Source of the DNA: Actinomycetospora chiangmaiensis DSM 45062
Lineage (GTDB): Bacteria > Actinomycetota > Actinomycetes > Mycobacteriales > Pseudonocardiaceae
Direction of reading: 5' to 3'
Length of the DNA stretch: 64,000 nt
NCBI RefSeq assembly: GCF_000379625.1
Contig: NZ_KB903248.1
Location: 62,001-126,000 of the forward strand
Part shown: positions 20,703 to 29,588 of the stretch, one piece after another
How the letters are laid out: the number at the start of each line of letters is the position of its first letter
Position numbering within the stretch: position 1 is the first letter of the stretch
Program-made: the position numbers and the translations under genes
The notes under the pieces: model-generated
Told to the model about the DNA's origin: nothing
Database searches by the model: none
The model's input: only the letters and a program-made list of their open reading frames with translations

Positions 20703-21418
20703 CGGCGGTCGTACTCCCACCAGACGACGCCCGCGAGCCGCCCGGTGGGCCGGGTCCGGCGGTGACTGAAGAGCTGGTCGTCCTCGAGGGTGCAGCGCCC
20801 GTCCGCGTCGACCGCGGTCACGCCCTCGCCGCGCAGCTGGCGCACCAGTCCGGCGCGCAGGTCCAGCGAGGGGGTCCCGATCCGGGTGGTGGCGGCGCTG
20901 CCGGGCAGGGCGGCGTCGACCTCGTCGCGCATCTCCTCGGGCACCTCGTAGCAGCGCCCGCAGACGCTCGGGCCCAGCAGGGCGTCGATGCGGCCACGCT
21001 CGGCGCCGAGCTTCTCCATGGTCGCCAGGGTGGTGGGCAGCACGCCCGCCGCGGCGCCGGTGCGGCCCGCGTGCGCCGCCGCGACCACGCCCGCCTCGGC
21101 GTCGGCCAGCAGGACCGGCACGCAGTCGGCCACGACGACGGCGAGCGCGAGGCGCGGCTGCTCGGTCGCCAGTGCGTCGGCCGTGGGGATCCCGTCCTGC
21201 GGGCCCTCCACGACCGTCACGTCGGTGCCGTGGACCTGGTTCATCCACGCGACCCGGGTCGGGTCCAGCCCGATCCCCCGGGCCAGACGTTCCCGGTTCG
21301 CGGCGACCGCCGCCGGATCGTCCCCGACGTGGTCGCCCAGGTTGAAGGAGTCGTACGGGGGCCTCGACCGGCCGCCCGCACGCGTGGTCAGGACACGACG
21401 TACCCGCACGCCACCCAT
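20699..21418 (-). CDS. pgeF: PgeF/YfiH-type peptidoglycan editing factor (multicopper polyphenol oxidase fold)
   Basis: A 239-residue protein of the YfiH/DUF152 family. In other bacteria these act as purine nucleoside phosphorylases or keep L-Ser out of peptidoglycan stems. Family signatures are FNLGDHVGDDPAAVAANRERLA, WMNQVHGTDV, VVADCVPVLLAD, AAAHAGRTG and GPSVCGRCYEV, which hold the metal ligands (His, Cys, His). The start is ATG 21418 (MGGVRVRRVLTTRAGG). It starts 31 bp after ftsZ and overlaps yggS. Position and the E. coli precedent suggest a role in keeping precursors correct during division. Confidence 0.92.
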   Translation of the reverse strand: MGGVRVRRVLTTRAGGRSRPPYDSFNLGDHVGDDPAAVAANRERLARGIGLDPTRVAWMNQVHGTDVTVVEGPQDGIPTADALATEQPRLALAVVVADCVPVLLADAEAGVVAAAHAGRTGAAAGVLPTTLATMEKLGAERGRIDALLGPSVCGRCYEVPEEMRDEVDAALPGSAATTRIGTPSLDLRAGLVRQLRGEGVTAVDADGRCTLEDDQLFSHRRTRPTGRLAGVVWWEYDRR

Positions 21419-21448
21419 CGTCCCAGGTCCCGCGAACCCGCCGAGGGC

Positions 21449-22699
21449 TCAGCGCATGAACGAGGGGACGTCCACGTCGTCGTCCTCGGCCTTCTTCGCC
21501 GGCTTCTCCGGGGCCGGCTCCGGCTCCTTCGTCGCGGCGTCCTGCCGGGCCGCCTCGAGCTCCTCCGGCTTCGGCACCGGCGTGGCCGGCGTCGTCGGGG
21601 CCTGCGCGACGGCGGGCGGGATCACCGGCTGCGGCTGGCTCGGCGGCTGCTGGTGCCGCGCGCCGGAGTCCCCGGAGGCGATGGGACCGCGGCCCGGGGC
21701 CTGCCCGCGCGGCTGACTGATGGCGCTCGGCACCGCCTTGGCGTGGGGCACGGTCCCGGAGTCGAAGCCCGCGGCGATGACGGTCACGCGGACCTCGTCG
21801 CCCAGGGAGTCGTCGATGACCGTCCCGAAGATGATGTTGGCGTCGGGGTGCGCCGCCTCCTGCACCAGCGAGGCGGCCTCGTTGATCTCGAACAGGCCGA
21901 GGTCCGAGCCGCCCGCGATGGAGAGCAGCACGCCGTAGGCCCCGTCCATCGACGCCTCGAGCAGCGGCGAGTTGATCGCCTTGCCCGCCGCCTCGACGCT
22001 GCGGCCGTCGCCGCGCGCGGACCCGATGCCCATGAGGGCACTGCCCGCGCCGGACATGACGCTCTTGACGTCGGCGAAGTCGAGGTTGATCAGACCCGGC
22101 GTCGTGATGAGGTCGGTGATGCCCTGGACACCGGAGAGGAGCACCTCGTCGGCGGACCGGAACGCGTCCATCAGCGAGAGCGACACGTCGCCGAGCTGCA
22201 GGAGACGGTCGTTCGGGATCACGATGAGCGTGTCGCACTCGTTCCGCAGCTCCTGGATGCCGTTCTCGGCCTGGGTGGCCCGGCGCTTGCCCTCGAAGGA
22301 GAACGGGCGGGTCACGACGCCGATGGTCAGCGCGCCGAGCTTGCGGGCGATGCCGGCGACCACGGGCGCGCCGCCGGTACCGGTCCCGCCGCCCTCACCC
22401 GCCGTCACGAAGACCATGTCGGCCCCCTTGAGGACCTCCTCGATCTCCTCGGCGTGGTCCTCGGCCGCACGGCGCCCCACGTCGGGGGCCGCGCCGGCGC
22501 CGAGACCACGGGTGAGTTCGCGGCCGACGTCGAGCTTGACGTCCGCGTCGGACATCAGGAGGGCCTGGGCGTCGGTGTTCACCGCGATGAACTCGACCCC
22601 CTTGAGGCCGACCTCGATCATGCGGTTGACGGCGTTGACGCCGCCGCCACCGATGCCGACGACCTTGATCACGGCCAGGTAGTTGTGCGGGGGCGTCAT
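21449..22699 (-). CDS. ftsZ: Cell division protein FtsZ
   Basis: A 416-residue tubulin homologue that forms the cytokinetic ring. [16 protein letters not shown] begins the GTP-binding domain, the tubulin signature GGGTGTG is at 103-109, and the T7 loop [11 protein letters not shown] supplies the catalytic aspartate. After about residue 315 a 90-residue Pro/Gln/Ala-rich linker leads to the C-terminal peptide [11 protein letters not shown], the binding site for SepF and other partners. The start is ATG 22699 ([15 protein letters not shown]), preceded by AAAGGCGGT; the longer in-frame extension has no ribosome-binding site. In this genome ftsZ is separated from ftsQ by two secreted-protein genes. 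Confidence 0.98.
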   Translation of the reverse strand: MTPPHNYLAVIKVVGIGGGGVNAVNRMIEVGLKGVEFIAVNTDAQALLMSDADVKLDVGRELTRGLGAGAAPDVGRRAAEDHAEEIEEVLKGADMVFVTAGEGGGTGTGGAPVVAGIARKLGALTIGVVTRPFSFEGKRRATQAENGIQELRNECDTLIVIPNDRLLQLGDVSLSLMDAFRSADEVLLSGVQGITDLITTPGLINLDFADVKSVMSGAGSALMGIGSARGDGRSVEAAGKAINSPLLEASMDGAYGVLLSIAGGSDLGLFEINEAASLVQEAAHPDANIIFGTVIDDSLGDEVRVTVIAAGFDSGTVPHAKAVPSAISQPRGQAPGRGPIASGDSGARHQQPPSQPQPVIPPAVAQAPTTPATPVPKPEELEAARQDAATKEPEPAPEKPAKKAEDDDVDVPSFMR

Positions 22700-22943
22700 G
22701 GGACCGCCTTTCACTGCGGAGTTCGGCGACACCGGCCGACACGCGGGGCCGACCCTCACCCTCGACCTCGAGTGGAGGTCTATGGTCGAGGGCTCCCCGT
22801 TCCGGTGTCCGCGTGACCGTAGGCAGCCGACGCCGCGTGATGCACGCAGGCGCGCCGGGCGTGTCCCGCGTCGATGTCACCCGTCTGCCCCAACCGGTGC
22901 GAACCCTGGATGACGGGTCGAGAGTTCCCGCCGCCCACCGCCG
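22700..22943 (-). promoter_or_regulatory. ftsZ upstream region with an inverted repeat
   Basis: A 244-bp gene-free stretch between the heparin-lyase-like gene and ftsZ. A 9-bp perfect inverted repeat, CCCTCGACC (22759-22767) and GGTCGAGGG (22784-22792), encloses 16 bp. A TACGGT hexamer (22816-22821, minus strand) is a possible -10. The inverted repeat would lie in the leader and could be an operator or a stem-loop. Confidence 0.4.
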
Positions 22944-24425
22944 TCAGCCGGCGACCGAGGCGTACGACGTGCCGAGCCTCGCGTCGGACAGCTCGTAGGT
23001 CGCGGGCTGGCCGATGGCCGTGTCGCGGTAGAGACCCAGCTTCCAGTAGCTGTAGTTGCCGGGGTAGAGCGTGCCGCCCGGGGGCCGGAAGCCCGCGACC
23101 TTCTGCTGCCCGTCGACCCAGGCGTCGACGACGCTCTTCGCGCTCGTGCTCGAGAACGTCACGTGCAGGACCAGCGTGGTGACCTTGCCGGTGACGGCCG
23201 GGGCGATGACCTTGTCGAAGTTCTTCGACCCGCCGGGGCGGTCGAAGCCGCCGGAGAGGATGAAGTTGCCGTTGCCGATCCGTAGCTCCAGGGGCGGGCT
23301 GCCGGTGCCCTCGTTCTTGAACTGCGTGATCAGCTGCCAGGTGTTCGTGTCCACCGGGAAGCCGTCCGCGAGGCGCACCGAGAGCCGGATGTAGCGGTCC
23401 TGCCCCTCGGTGAAGTTGTCGACGTTCGGCTCGATCTCCGAACGCTTGCCGCCGCCCGGCATCGTGAAGCGCAGCGCCTTGCGCCCGGCCAGGTCGGTCG
23501 CCGGGACCACGGTCGGCGTCTTCGCCCCGACCATGTTCCAGGGCGTGTCCTTGAACATGCCCAGGCCCTGCGCGGTGATGTTGGCGTCCCAGAGGGCCTT
23601 CGGGGCGGGCGCCGGGGCCGGGGTGGTCCCGGACGCGGGGGTGGGACGGATCGGGATGGTGGTGGTCGACGACGGGGCCGGGGTCGTCGTCGAGGGGCGG
23701 ACCGTGGTCGTCGGGGGCACCGTCGTCGCCGGCGGTGCCGTGGTCGTCGTCGGAGCGGCGGCGGTCGTCGCCGCGGGGGCCGCCGTGGTGCTCGGCACGG
23801 GTGGCGCGGTGGCCGAGGCGGGCGCCGCGGACGTGGTCGACGTGGTGAGCCAGAGCCGCTGCACGGCCGGGCTGACCGCGTCGGTGCCGCCGAGCAGGAC
23901 GATCCGCGCCTGGACCTGGGTGGTGAGCGCGGGCAGGACGGTGCGGACGTCGTCCTTCGTCGGCAGCCAGCGGCTCCACGAGCCGTCGGGGAGCACCCCG
24001 CGGACGTCGACGCGGGCGGCCGTGCCCGGCGGGAGGTCGGCGGTGAGCTCGGTGGTGATCGCGTTGGTGGCCGCGGCCGGCCGGCGCGGGGCCAGGACCA
24101 TGACGCCCTCCGACCGGGTCTTGGCCGTCGAGGGCACCGCGAGCCGCAGGGCCCCGTCGACGAGCCGCACGTTCAGGTCGTCGCCGCCGGACACGGCGAG
24201 CTCGGCGCCCCAGCTCTCCCCGGTCGGGACCGCCGCGGCGGAGGCCGCGAGGCCGATGACGGCGGCGAGCAGCGCGCCCACCCCCGCCGTCAGGACCCCG
24301 CGACGACGACGGCGGGTGCGGCGCTCGCGGTCGGCGGCGGCCGTCGGGGGCAGCGCCCCGGCCCCGGCGTGCGGGGAGAGGGGGCGGTCGGGCAGGGGTT
24401 CGAGGAGATCAGCAGGGCGCGACAC
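22944..24425 (-). CDS. Secreted heparin-lyase-like (PL20-type) polysaccharide lyase with N-terminal accessory module
   Basis: A 493-residue exported protein. A basic cytoplasmic N-terminus (RRTRRRRRG) precedes one hydrophobic segment (about 43-66), a signal or anchor. Residues about 70-200 form a beta-rich module (GESWGAELAVSGGDDLNVRL, then RVDVRGVLPDGSWSRW) shared with the next protein. A Thr/Pro/Ala linker of about 80 residues follows. The C-terminal 225 residues (LRFTMPGGGKRSEIEPN, TNTWQLITQFKNEGTGSPPLELRIG, ATYELSDARLGTSYASV) match heparin lyase I-like concanavalin-fold domains, which cut acidic polysaccharides. The substrate is unknown. The GTG start overlaps the upstream gene by 17 bp. 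Its place between ftsQ and ftsZ is unusual. Confidence 0.8.
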   Translation of the reverse strand: MSRPADLLEPLPDRPLSPHAGAGALPPTAAADRERRTRRRRRGVLTAGVGALLAAVIGLAASAAAVPTGESWGAELAVSGGDDLNVRLVDGALRLAVPSTAKTRSEGVMVLAPRRPAAATNAITTELTADLPPGTAARVDVRGVLPDGSWSRWLPTKDDVRTVLPALTTQVQARIVLLGGTDAVSPAVQRLWLTTSTTSAAPASATAPPVPSTTAAPAATTAAAPTTTTAPPATTVPPTTTVRPSTTTPAPSSTTTIPIRPTPASGTTPAPAPAPKALWDANITAQGLGMFKDTPWNMVGAKTPTVVPATDLAGRKALRFTMPGGGKRSEIEPNVDNFTEGQDRYIRLSVRLADGFPVDTNTWQLITQFKNEGTGSPPLELRIGNGNFILSGGFDRPGGSKNFDKVIAPAVTGKVTTLVLHVTFSSTSAKSVVDAWVDGQQKVAGFRPPGGTLYPGNYSYWKLGLYRDTAIGQPATYELSDARLGTSYASVAG

Positions 24426-25770
24426 GGGGGGCCTCCACGGCGGCGGCGGGGACGTACTGCTGGGGACCGATCTGCAGCCACTGGCTGCTCGTGCCCTGCG
24501 AGCCGGAGCGCGACTGTCCGGCGGCGGTGCAGGTGACGGCCATCCGCGCGCCCCCGGCCACGGCGCCGACCGACGACGACGCGTCGGTGGGCGCGGAGCG
24601 GACGACGAGGGTGGCGGCCCCGGTGGGACGGGCGAGGGCGGAGGGCCCGGTGCCGGTCCACTGGTAGGTGACGGTCACCCAGCTGTTGTCGGCCAGCTGC
24701 AGGTCGTCGTAGTAGGTGCCGTCGGCGAGGTCGATGCCGGCGGGGTTGGCGACGCGGCGGCCGAAGCCGTCCTTGCCGCCGTTGTAGCCCTGCTGGAAGG
24801 CGGCCTGGGACTCGGGGAAGCCGCGGGCGAGGTCGCCCCACTGCTGCCGGGTGCCGGGCGCGCTCCAGTAGTCGTCCTGGATGTTCCAGGGGCCGACGTC
24901 CCACACCGGCGACCACGCGCAGCGGCCGTTCGGGGCGCAGATCTTGACCGTGTAGTCGCCCGTGTCCCGCGGCGCGAGACCGCGCCGGGAGGGCAGCGCC
25001 ACGAAGTGGTCGCGCGGGACGATCACGTGGCCGTTGGCCGTGGTGTTGCCGACCAGACCGATGCGGGTGGCGAACACCCGGCTCGTGAGCGGCGCGACCT
25101 TCGCGGGCGACGGCGGCACCGTGGGGACGGTGGTGGGGGCCGGCGTGGTGGTCGGGGCGGTCGTGGCGGGGACCGGCGTCGTCGTGGGCGCCACCGGGGT
25201 GGTGGGCGTCCCCGCGAGCGGCTTGCTGAGCTCGGTGGTGAACCACAGGCGCTGCAGCGCCGGGCTCGCTCCGAAGTCGCCCGCCACGAGCGTCACGCGC
25301 ACCTGCAGGTCGATGGTGGGCGCAGCCAGGACGGCCGGGGCGGCCCCGCTCGCCGTGCTCCACTCGCTCCAGGTGCCGTCGGACTTCACGCCACGGACGT
25401 CGACGACGACCTGGCCGCCGGGCGGCACGTCGGCGGTCACCTTCGCCGTGATCCGGTCGACGGGGGTCGCGACGCGGTAGGGGGCGAGGTAGAGCTCGCC
25501 CTCCGTCCGCGGCGAGCGCGCGCTCTGGGCGCGGACGACACCGTCGGCGAGCCGGATCGCGCCGGCGACCGCGACGACGTTCGTGTCGTCGCCGCCCTGC
25601 ACCGAGAGCTCGGGCACCCACGTCTCCCCCGGCGAGGTCGCCGAGGCCGCGTGGCCCAGGGACAGCGCCAGGACACCCGCCATCGCGGCGGCGGCGAGGG
25701 CCGTCGCCACCGTCCGCCGCCTCCGCGGTGGTGCCGCACCCCTGGGGTCGCGGCCCGTCCTCTTGGTCAT
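24409..25770 (-). CDS. Secreted protein with paralogous N-terminal module and C-terminal SH3b domain
   Basis: A 453-residue exported protein with a signal or anchor segment at about 20-45. The module at about 47-175 (GETWVPELSVQGGDDTNVVAV, VVVDVRGVKSDGTWSEW, SPALQRLWFTTE) aligns with that of the following gene. A Thr/Pro linker comes next. The middle domain contains RVFATRIGLVGN, YTVKICAPNGRCAWSPVWDVGPWN, FQQGYNGGKDGFGRR and NPAGIDLADGTYYDDL; I recognise the pattern from actinobacterial secreted proteins but cannot name its function. The last 65 residues are SH3b-like (LVVRSAPTDASSSVG, SQWLQIGPQQYVPAAAV), a cell-wall-binding fold. The ATG 25770 has GGAGAG upstream. A wall-associated role is inferred. 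Confidence 0.75.
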   Translation of the reverse strand: MTKRTGRDPRGAAPPRRRRTVATALAAAAMAGVLALSLGHAASATSPGETWVPELSVQGGDDTNVVAVAGAIRLADGVVRAQSARSPRTEGELYLAPYRVATPVDRITAKVTADVPPGGQVVVDVRGVKSDGTWSEWSTASGAAPAVLAAPTIDLQVRVTLVAGDFGASPALQRLWFTTELSKPLAGTPTTPVAPTTTPVPATTAPTTTPAPTTVPTVPPSPAKVAPLTSRVFATRIGLVGNTTANGHVIVPRDHFVALPSRRGLAPRDTGDYTVKICAPNGRCAWSPVWDVGPWNIQDDYWSAPGTRQQWGDLARGFPESQAAFQQGYNGGKDGFGRRVANPAGIDLADGTYYDDLQLADNSWVTVTYQWTGTGPSALARPTGAATLVVRSAPTDASSSVGAVAGGARMAVTCTAAGQSRSGSQGTSSQWLQIGPQQYVPAAAVEAPRVAPC

Positions 25771-26061
25771 CGCGCTGCACCTCTCCCACCGTCGTGACGA
25801 CGCGAGGGAGTTGACGCTGCGTGACACATCTGGGTCAAGCGAAACGCGTGGTGTGCACGTGAGTGATAACCGGAGTGGTGAAACCCGTCGGCGCAGGTCA
25901 CACGCTTTTCACCAGTCCCCCGACGGGGTGGTCCTCACCTCGGACGGGGGACGGTGGGGCCCGGTTCGCCACCGTCGGTGCCCCCGACGACCGGGGACAC
26001 GGTGACGGGCCGTGACACTTCCAGTGGTGATCGAGGGTTCGGCGGTCGCGGTGCGGGACCG
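25771..26061 (-). promoter_or_regulatory. Promoter region of the secreted pair with an inverted repeat
   Basis: This 291-bp gap after ftsQ has lower GC at its centre. An 8-bp perfect inverted repeat, TGGTGAAA (25876-25883) and TTTCACCA (25907-25914), with a 23-nt spacer lies about 105 bp before the secreted-protein start and could be an operator. Between it and the gene the minus strand has TTGACC as a -35 candidate, but its -10 partner is poor. The two genes are thus probably not simply read through from ftsQ. Confidence 0.4.
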
Positions 26062-26943
26062 TCAGCCGACGACCGGCAGGTCCGGCGAGGAGACGTCGTA
26101 CACCGAGCCCGGCCGCGTCAGGAGCGGGCCCAGGACGGCGGCCTTGCGCTCGTCGTCGGTGTCCGCGCCCCAGCGCACGGTCCGGCCGTCGAGGACGAAC
26201 GACACGTCGAAGGCGCCGGTCGCCCGCAGCTCGGAGACCTGCCCGCGCAGTGCGGGCGGGAGGGCCTGCAGCACGCGCACGGCCGCCACCGTGGACGGGT
26301 CCGTCGGCGACGCCGCCACCCCGGGCGGCAGCACCAGCCGGGGCACACCGGCGGGCGCGGCGGGCATCGCGCGGTAGACGAACCCGGTGCCGTCGAGCAG
26401 CCCGACCCCGCCCGGGGCGGGCACCGCGGCGACCGGTTCCCGCTCGGTCACCGTCACCGTCACCGTGCCCGGCAACGAGCGCCGCACGTCGACCGACGCG
26501 ACCCGCGGGATGGCCGTGACGCGGGCGTCCAGGTCGGCGGTGGAGAGCCACAGCAGCGAGGTGTCGGGCGGGACGGCCGCGGCCTGCTGCACCGCCGGGA
26601 GCGTCTCCGGGGAGGCGCCCGTGACCTCCACGCCGCGGACGTCGAAGGCGGGCGAGAAGCCGAGGAGGTAGATCAGCCCGCCGAGGACCAGGACGGTCAG
26701 CGCGCCGACCGTCCAGCGCCGCCGCAGCATGCGCCGGCGCGCCGCCCGGGCCTCCAGCGCGGCGTGGTCGCGGGGACCACGGTCGCGCGGGGGCCGTGAC
26801 GACGGGCGGCGGGCCCGGCCGTCCCGGCCACCCTCCCCGCGCGGGCGGCCGCCCTCGCCGCGGGCGCGCCCGCCCGCGCGACCCGACCTGCCGTCGGGAA
26901 CGCCGGACCGGGAGCGACGCGTCGAGGGCGGCAGCGGACTCAG
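26062..26943 (-). CDS. ftsQ: Cell division protein FtsQ (probable CTG start)
   Basis: A bitopic divisome protein. The span [19 protein letters not shown] is followed by the POTRA domain ([23 protein letters not shown], then [48 protein letters not shown]) and the beta domain. The first ATG in frame is 26730, giving 222 residues and almost no cytoplasmic tail. The stretch 26943-26731 is open in the same frame, has about 90% G or C at third codon positions and codes for an Arg/Gly-rich basic tail typical of actinobacterial FtsQ. Its only start is CTG 26943, overlapping the murC stop as CTGA, giving 293 residues. I prefer the long form but the start is uncertain. Confidence 0.9.
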   Translation of the reverse strand: MSPLPPSTRRSRSGVPDGRSGRAGGRARGEGGRPRGEGGRDGRARRPSSRPPRDRGPRDHAALEARAARRRMLRRRWTVGALTVLVLGGLIYLLGFSPAFDVRGVEVTGASPETLPAVQQAAAVPPDTSLLWLSTADLDARVTAIPRVASVDVRRSLPGTVTVTVTEREPVAAVPAPGGVGLLDGTGFVYRAMPAAPAGVPRLVLPPGVAASPTDPSTVAAVRVLQALPPALRGQVSELRATGAFDVSFVLDGRTVRWGADTDDERKAAVLGPLLTRPGSVYDVSSPDLPVVG

Positions 26944-28421
26944 CCCCCGACGGGCGCGGGCGACTCGCGCCCCTCGATCTCGGTGAGCACCTCGGGACCG
27001 AGGACGGTGACGTCGCCGGCGCCCATCGTGATCACGAGGTCGCCGGGCCGGGCGAGGTCGGCCAGCAGGCTCGGGACGGCCGCCCAGGACGGCTCGTAGT
27101 GCACGTGCTCGGCGGGCAGCGCGACCTGACGGGCGATGAGGGCGCCGTTCACCCCGGGCTCCGGCTGCTCGCGCGCCCCGTAGACGTCGAGCAGCACCAC
27201 CTCGTCGGCCAGCGAGAGCGCCTCGCCGAACTGCTCGGCGAAGTCCCGGGTCCGCGAGTAGAGGTGGGGCTGGAACGCGACGATCAGCCGGCCCCGCTCC
27301 CCCAGCACCGGGCGCGCCGCGCGCAGCTGGGCGGCGACCTTCGTGGGCGCGTGGGCGTAGTCGTCGTAGACGCGCACGCCGCGGGCCTCGCCGCGCAGCT
27401 CGAAGCGTCGACGCACCCCGGTGAAGGAGGCGAGCCCGCGCAGGAGCGTCCCCAGCGGCGCGCCGAGGTCCAGCCCGGCCAGCAGGGCGGCGCAGGCGTT
27501 GAGCGCCTGGTGCTCCCCCGCGACGCCCAGCCGCAGGGTGTGCTCGGCACCGTCCACCCGGATCCGCAGGACGCCGGTGGAGGCCTCGGCGCGGTAGTCC
27601 AGCACCGTGACGTCCTCGGGGGCCGTGGCGGCGCGGCCGTAGCGGCGCACCCGCACGCCGGCGGCGGCCGCCCGGTCGCCGAGCGCCGCGGCGCCGGGGT
27701 CGTCGGCGCAGACCACGAGGGCACCGCCGGGCTCGATGCGAGCGGCGAACGCGTCGAAGACCGCGACGTAGGCCTCGACGGTGCCGTGGTGGTCGAGGTG
27801 GTCGGGCTCGACGTTGGTGACGATCGCGACGGCCGGCGAGTAGGCCAGGAACGAGCCGTCGGACTCGTCGGCCTCGGCCACGAACACGTCGCCGTGCCCG
27901 TGGTGGGCGCTCGAGCCCGAGGCGAGCAGGTCGCCGCCGATCATGAACGACGGGTCGGTGCCGCAGGCCTGCAGCGCGACGACCAGCATCGAGGTGGTCG
28001 AGGTCTTGCCGGCACTGCCCGAGACGCAGGCGGCACGGTGGTCGGCCATCAGCTCGGCGAGCACGGCGGAGCGGTGCAGCACCGGGATGCCGCGGGCGGC
28101 GGCCTCGAGCAGCTCCGGGTTGTCCGGGTTGGCCTGGTGGACGGCCTTCGTGGTGACGAGCGCGGTGGGGCCGCCGGGCAGCAGGTCGAGGTTCGCGGCG
28201 TCGTGGCCGACCGAGACCTCGGCGCCGAGGGTCCGCAGCGCGAGGACCGCCCGCGAGTCCTTCGCGTCCGAACCCGACACCATGGCGCCGCGGGCGACCA
28301 GGATCCGGGCGATCCCGCTCATCGCGGCGCCCCCCGCGCCGATGAAGTGCACGCGTGAGAGCAGCCGCGGCAGTTCCGGGACGACCGCCTGCTCGCCCGG
28401 CTGCATGATCTCCTCGCTCAC
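26940..28421 (-). CDS. murC: UDP-N-acetylmuramate--L-alanine ligase
   Basis: A 493-residue Mur ligase that adds the first amino acid, L-Ala, to UDP-MurNAc with ATP. The N-terminal Rossmann domain shows [18 protein letters not shown]. The ATP loop GSAGKTST is at 135-142. [12 protein letters not shown] and [12 protein letters not shown] are in the central domain, and [16 protein letters not shown] and [11 protein letters not shown] are in the C-terminal domain. The start is GTG 28421, which overlaps the murG stop (GTGA); an in-frame ATG lies at 28406. It is coupled to murG upstream and ftsQ downstream. The product goes to MurD. Confidence 0.97.
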   Translation of the reverse strand: MSEEIMQPGEQAVVPELPRLLSRVHFIGAGGAAMSGIARILVARGAMVSGSDAKDSRAVLALRTLGAEVSVGHDAANLDLLPGGPTALVTTKAVHQANPDNPELLEAAARGIPVLHRSAVLAELMADHRAACVSGSAGKTSTTSMLVVALQACGTDPSFMIGGDLLASGSSAHHGHGDVFVAEADESDGSFLAYSPAVAIVTNVEPDHLDHHGTVEAYVAVFDAFAARIEPGGALVVCADDPGAAALGDRAAAAGVRVRRYGRAATAPEDVTVLDYRAEASTGVLRIRVDGAEHTLRLGVAGEHQALNACAALLAGLDLGAPLGTLLRGLASFTGVRRRFELRGEARGVRVYDDYAHAPTKVAAQLRAARPVLGERGRLIVAFQPHLYSRTRDFAEQFGEALSLADEVVLLDVYGAREQPEPGVNGALIARQVALPAEHVHYEPSWAAVPSLLADLARPGDLVITMGAGDVTVLGPEVLTEIEGRESPAPVGG

Positions 28422-29581
28422 CGCTGCGTCCCCCCTGCTCCCTCGGCCGCCTCCAGCACCATGCGCGCCAGTGTCTCGTCCGCGTCCGCATGGCCGGTAC
28501 GGCGGGCTCCCGCGCTCATCGCCGACAGCCGTTCCCCGCTGGTCAGCAGGGGGACGACGAGCTCGACGACCTTCTCGGGCGTCAGCTCCTCGTCCGCCAC
28601 GAGCACGCCCCCGCCGTGCTCCACCACGGGCAGCGCGTTGAGGCGCTGTTCCCCGTTGCCGTGCGGCAGCGGGACGTAGATCGCGGGCAGGCCGACCGCC
28701 GACACCTCGGCCACCGTCATCGCCCCCGACCGGCAGATCGCGAGGTCCGCGGCGGCGTAGGCGAGGTCCATCCGCTCCAGGTAGGGCACCGCCACGTACG
28801 GCGGGGTGCTCGCCCGCGCGGTCGAGCTCCGCTCCGCTGCGTCTCCGCCCGGGACGTCCACGGTGTTCTTCGGCCCGTGCGCGTGCAGCACACCGATCCC
28901 GGCGCGGGCGAGCTCGGGGGCCGCCCCGGCGACGGCCGCGTTGAGCGAGCGCGCCCCCTGCGACCCACCGAAGACGAGCAGGGTGGGCGCGTCGGGGTCC
29001 AGCCCGAAGTGGGCCCGCGCCTTCGCCCGCAGCGCCTCGCGGTCGAGCGTGGTGATGGCGCGGCGCAACGGCATCCCGATCACGGGGCCGTCGAGCCCGC
29101 TGCCCGGCACCGCCGCCGCGACCGCCGCGGCGTGCCGGGCGCCGACCTTGTTCGCGATCCCCGCGCTCGCGTTGGCCTCGTGCACGACGACCGGCACCCG
29201 CGTGCCGGGCAGCCGGGAGGCCAGGTAGGCGGGCAGCGCCACGTAGCCGCCGAACCCGACGACGACATCGGCGTCCACGGCCTTGAGCACCTGCCGGGTG
29301 CGCCGCACGGACTTCACCACCCGCCACGGCAGCGCCGCGAGATCCCTGGACGGCTTGCGCGGCAGCGGGACCGGCGGCACCAGCTCCAGCGGGTAGCCGC
29401 GCTTCGGGACGAGGGTCGTCTCCAGCCCCCGGGCCGTCCCCAGGGCCGTCACGCGGGCGTCCGGGCGCAGCCGCCGCACCGCGTCGGCCAGGGCGAGCGC
29501 GGGCTCGATGTGACCGGCGGTCCCGCCGCCGGCGACGACGACGGACAGCGGACGGCGGGGACTGCGGGGACTGTCGGACAC
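28418..29581 (-). CDS. murG: UDP-GlcNAc:lipid I N-acetylglucosaminyltransferase
   Basis: A 387-residue GT-B glycosyltransferase that converts lipid I to lipid II on the inner face of the membrane. The first G-loop [18 protein letters not shown] is near 14-31 and the second [13 protein letters not shown] near 110. [37 protein letters not shown] and the donor-binding [13 protein letters not shown] complete the signature. GTG 29581 lies 7 bp after the ftsW stop. Residues about 255-272 ([17 protein letters not shown]) form a small Ser/Ala insertion. It is co-transcribed with ftsW and murC, which supply the steps after and before it. Confidence 0.97.
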   Translation of the reverse strand: MSDSPRSPRRPLSVVVAGGGTAGHIEPALALADAVRRLRPDARVTALGTARGLETTLVPKRGYPLELVPPVPLPRKPSRDLAALPWRVVKSVRRTRQVLKAVDADVVVGFGGYVALPAYLASRLPGTRVPVVVHEANASAGIANKVGARHAAAVAAAVPGSGLDGPVIGMPLRRAITTLDREALRAKARAHFGLDPDAPTLLVFGGSQGARSLNAAVAGAAPELARAGIGVLHAHGPKNTVDVPGGDAAERSSTARASTPPYVAVPYLERMDLAYAAADLAICRSGAMTVAEVSAVGLPAIYVPLPHGNGEQRLNALPVVEHGGGVLVADEELTPEKVVELVVPLLTSGERLSAMSAGARRTGHADADETLARMVLEAAEGAGGTQR

Positions 29582-29588
29582 ACGACTC

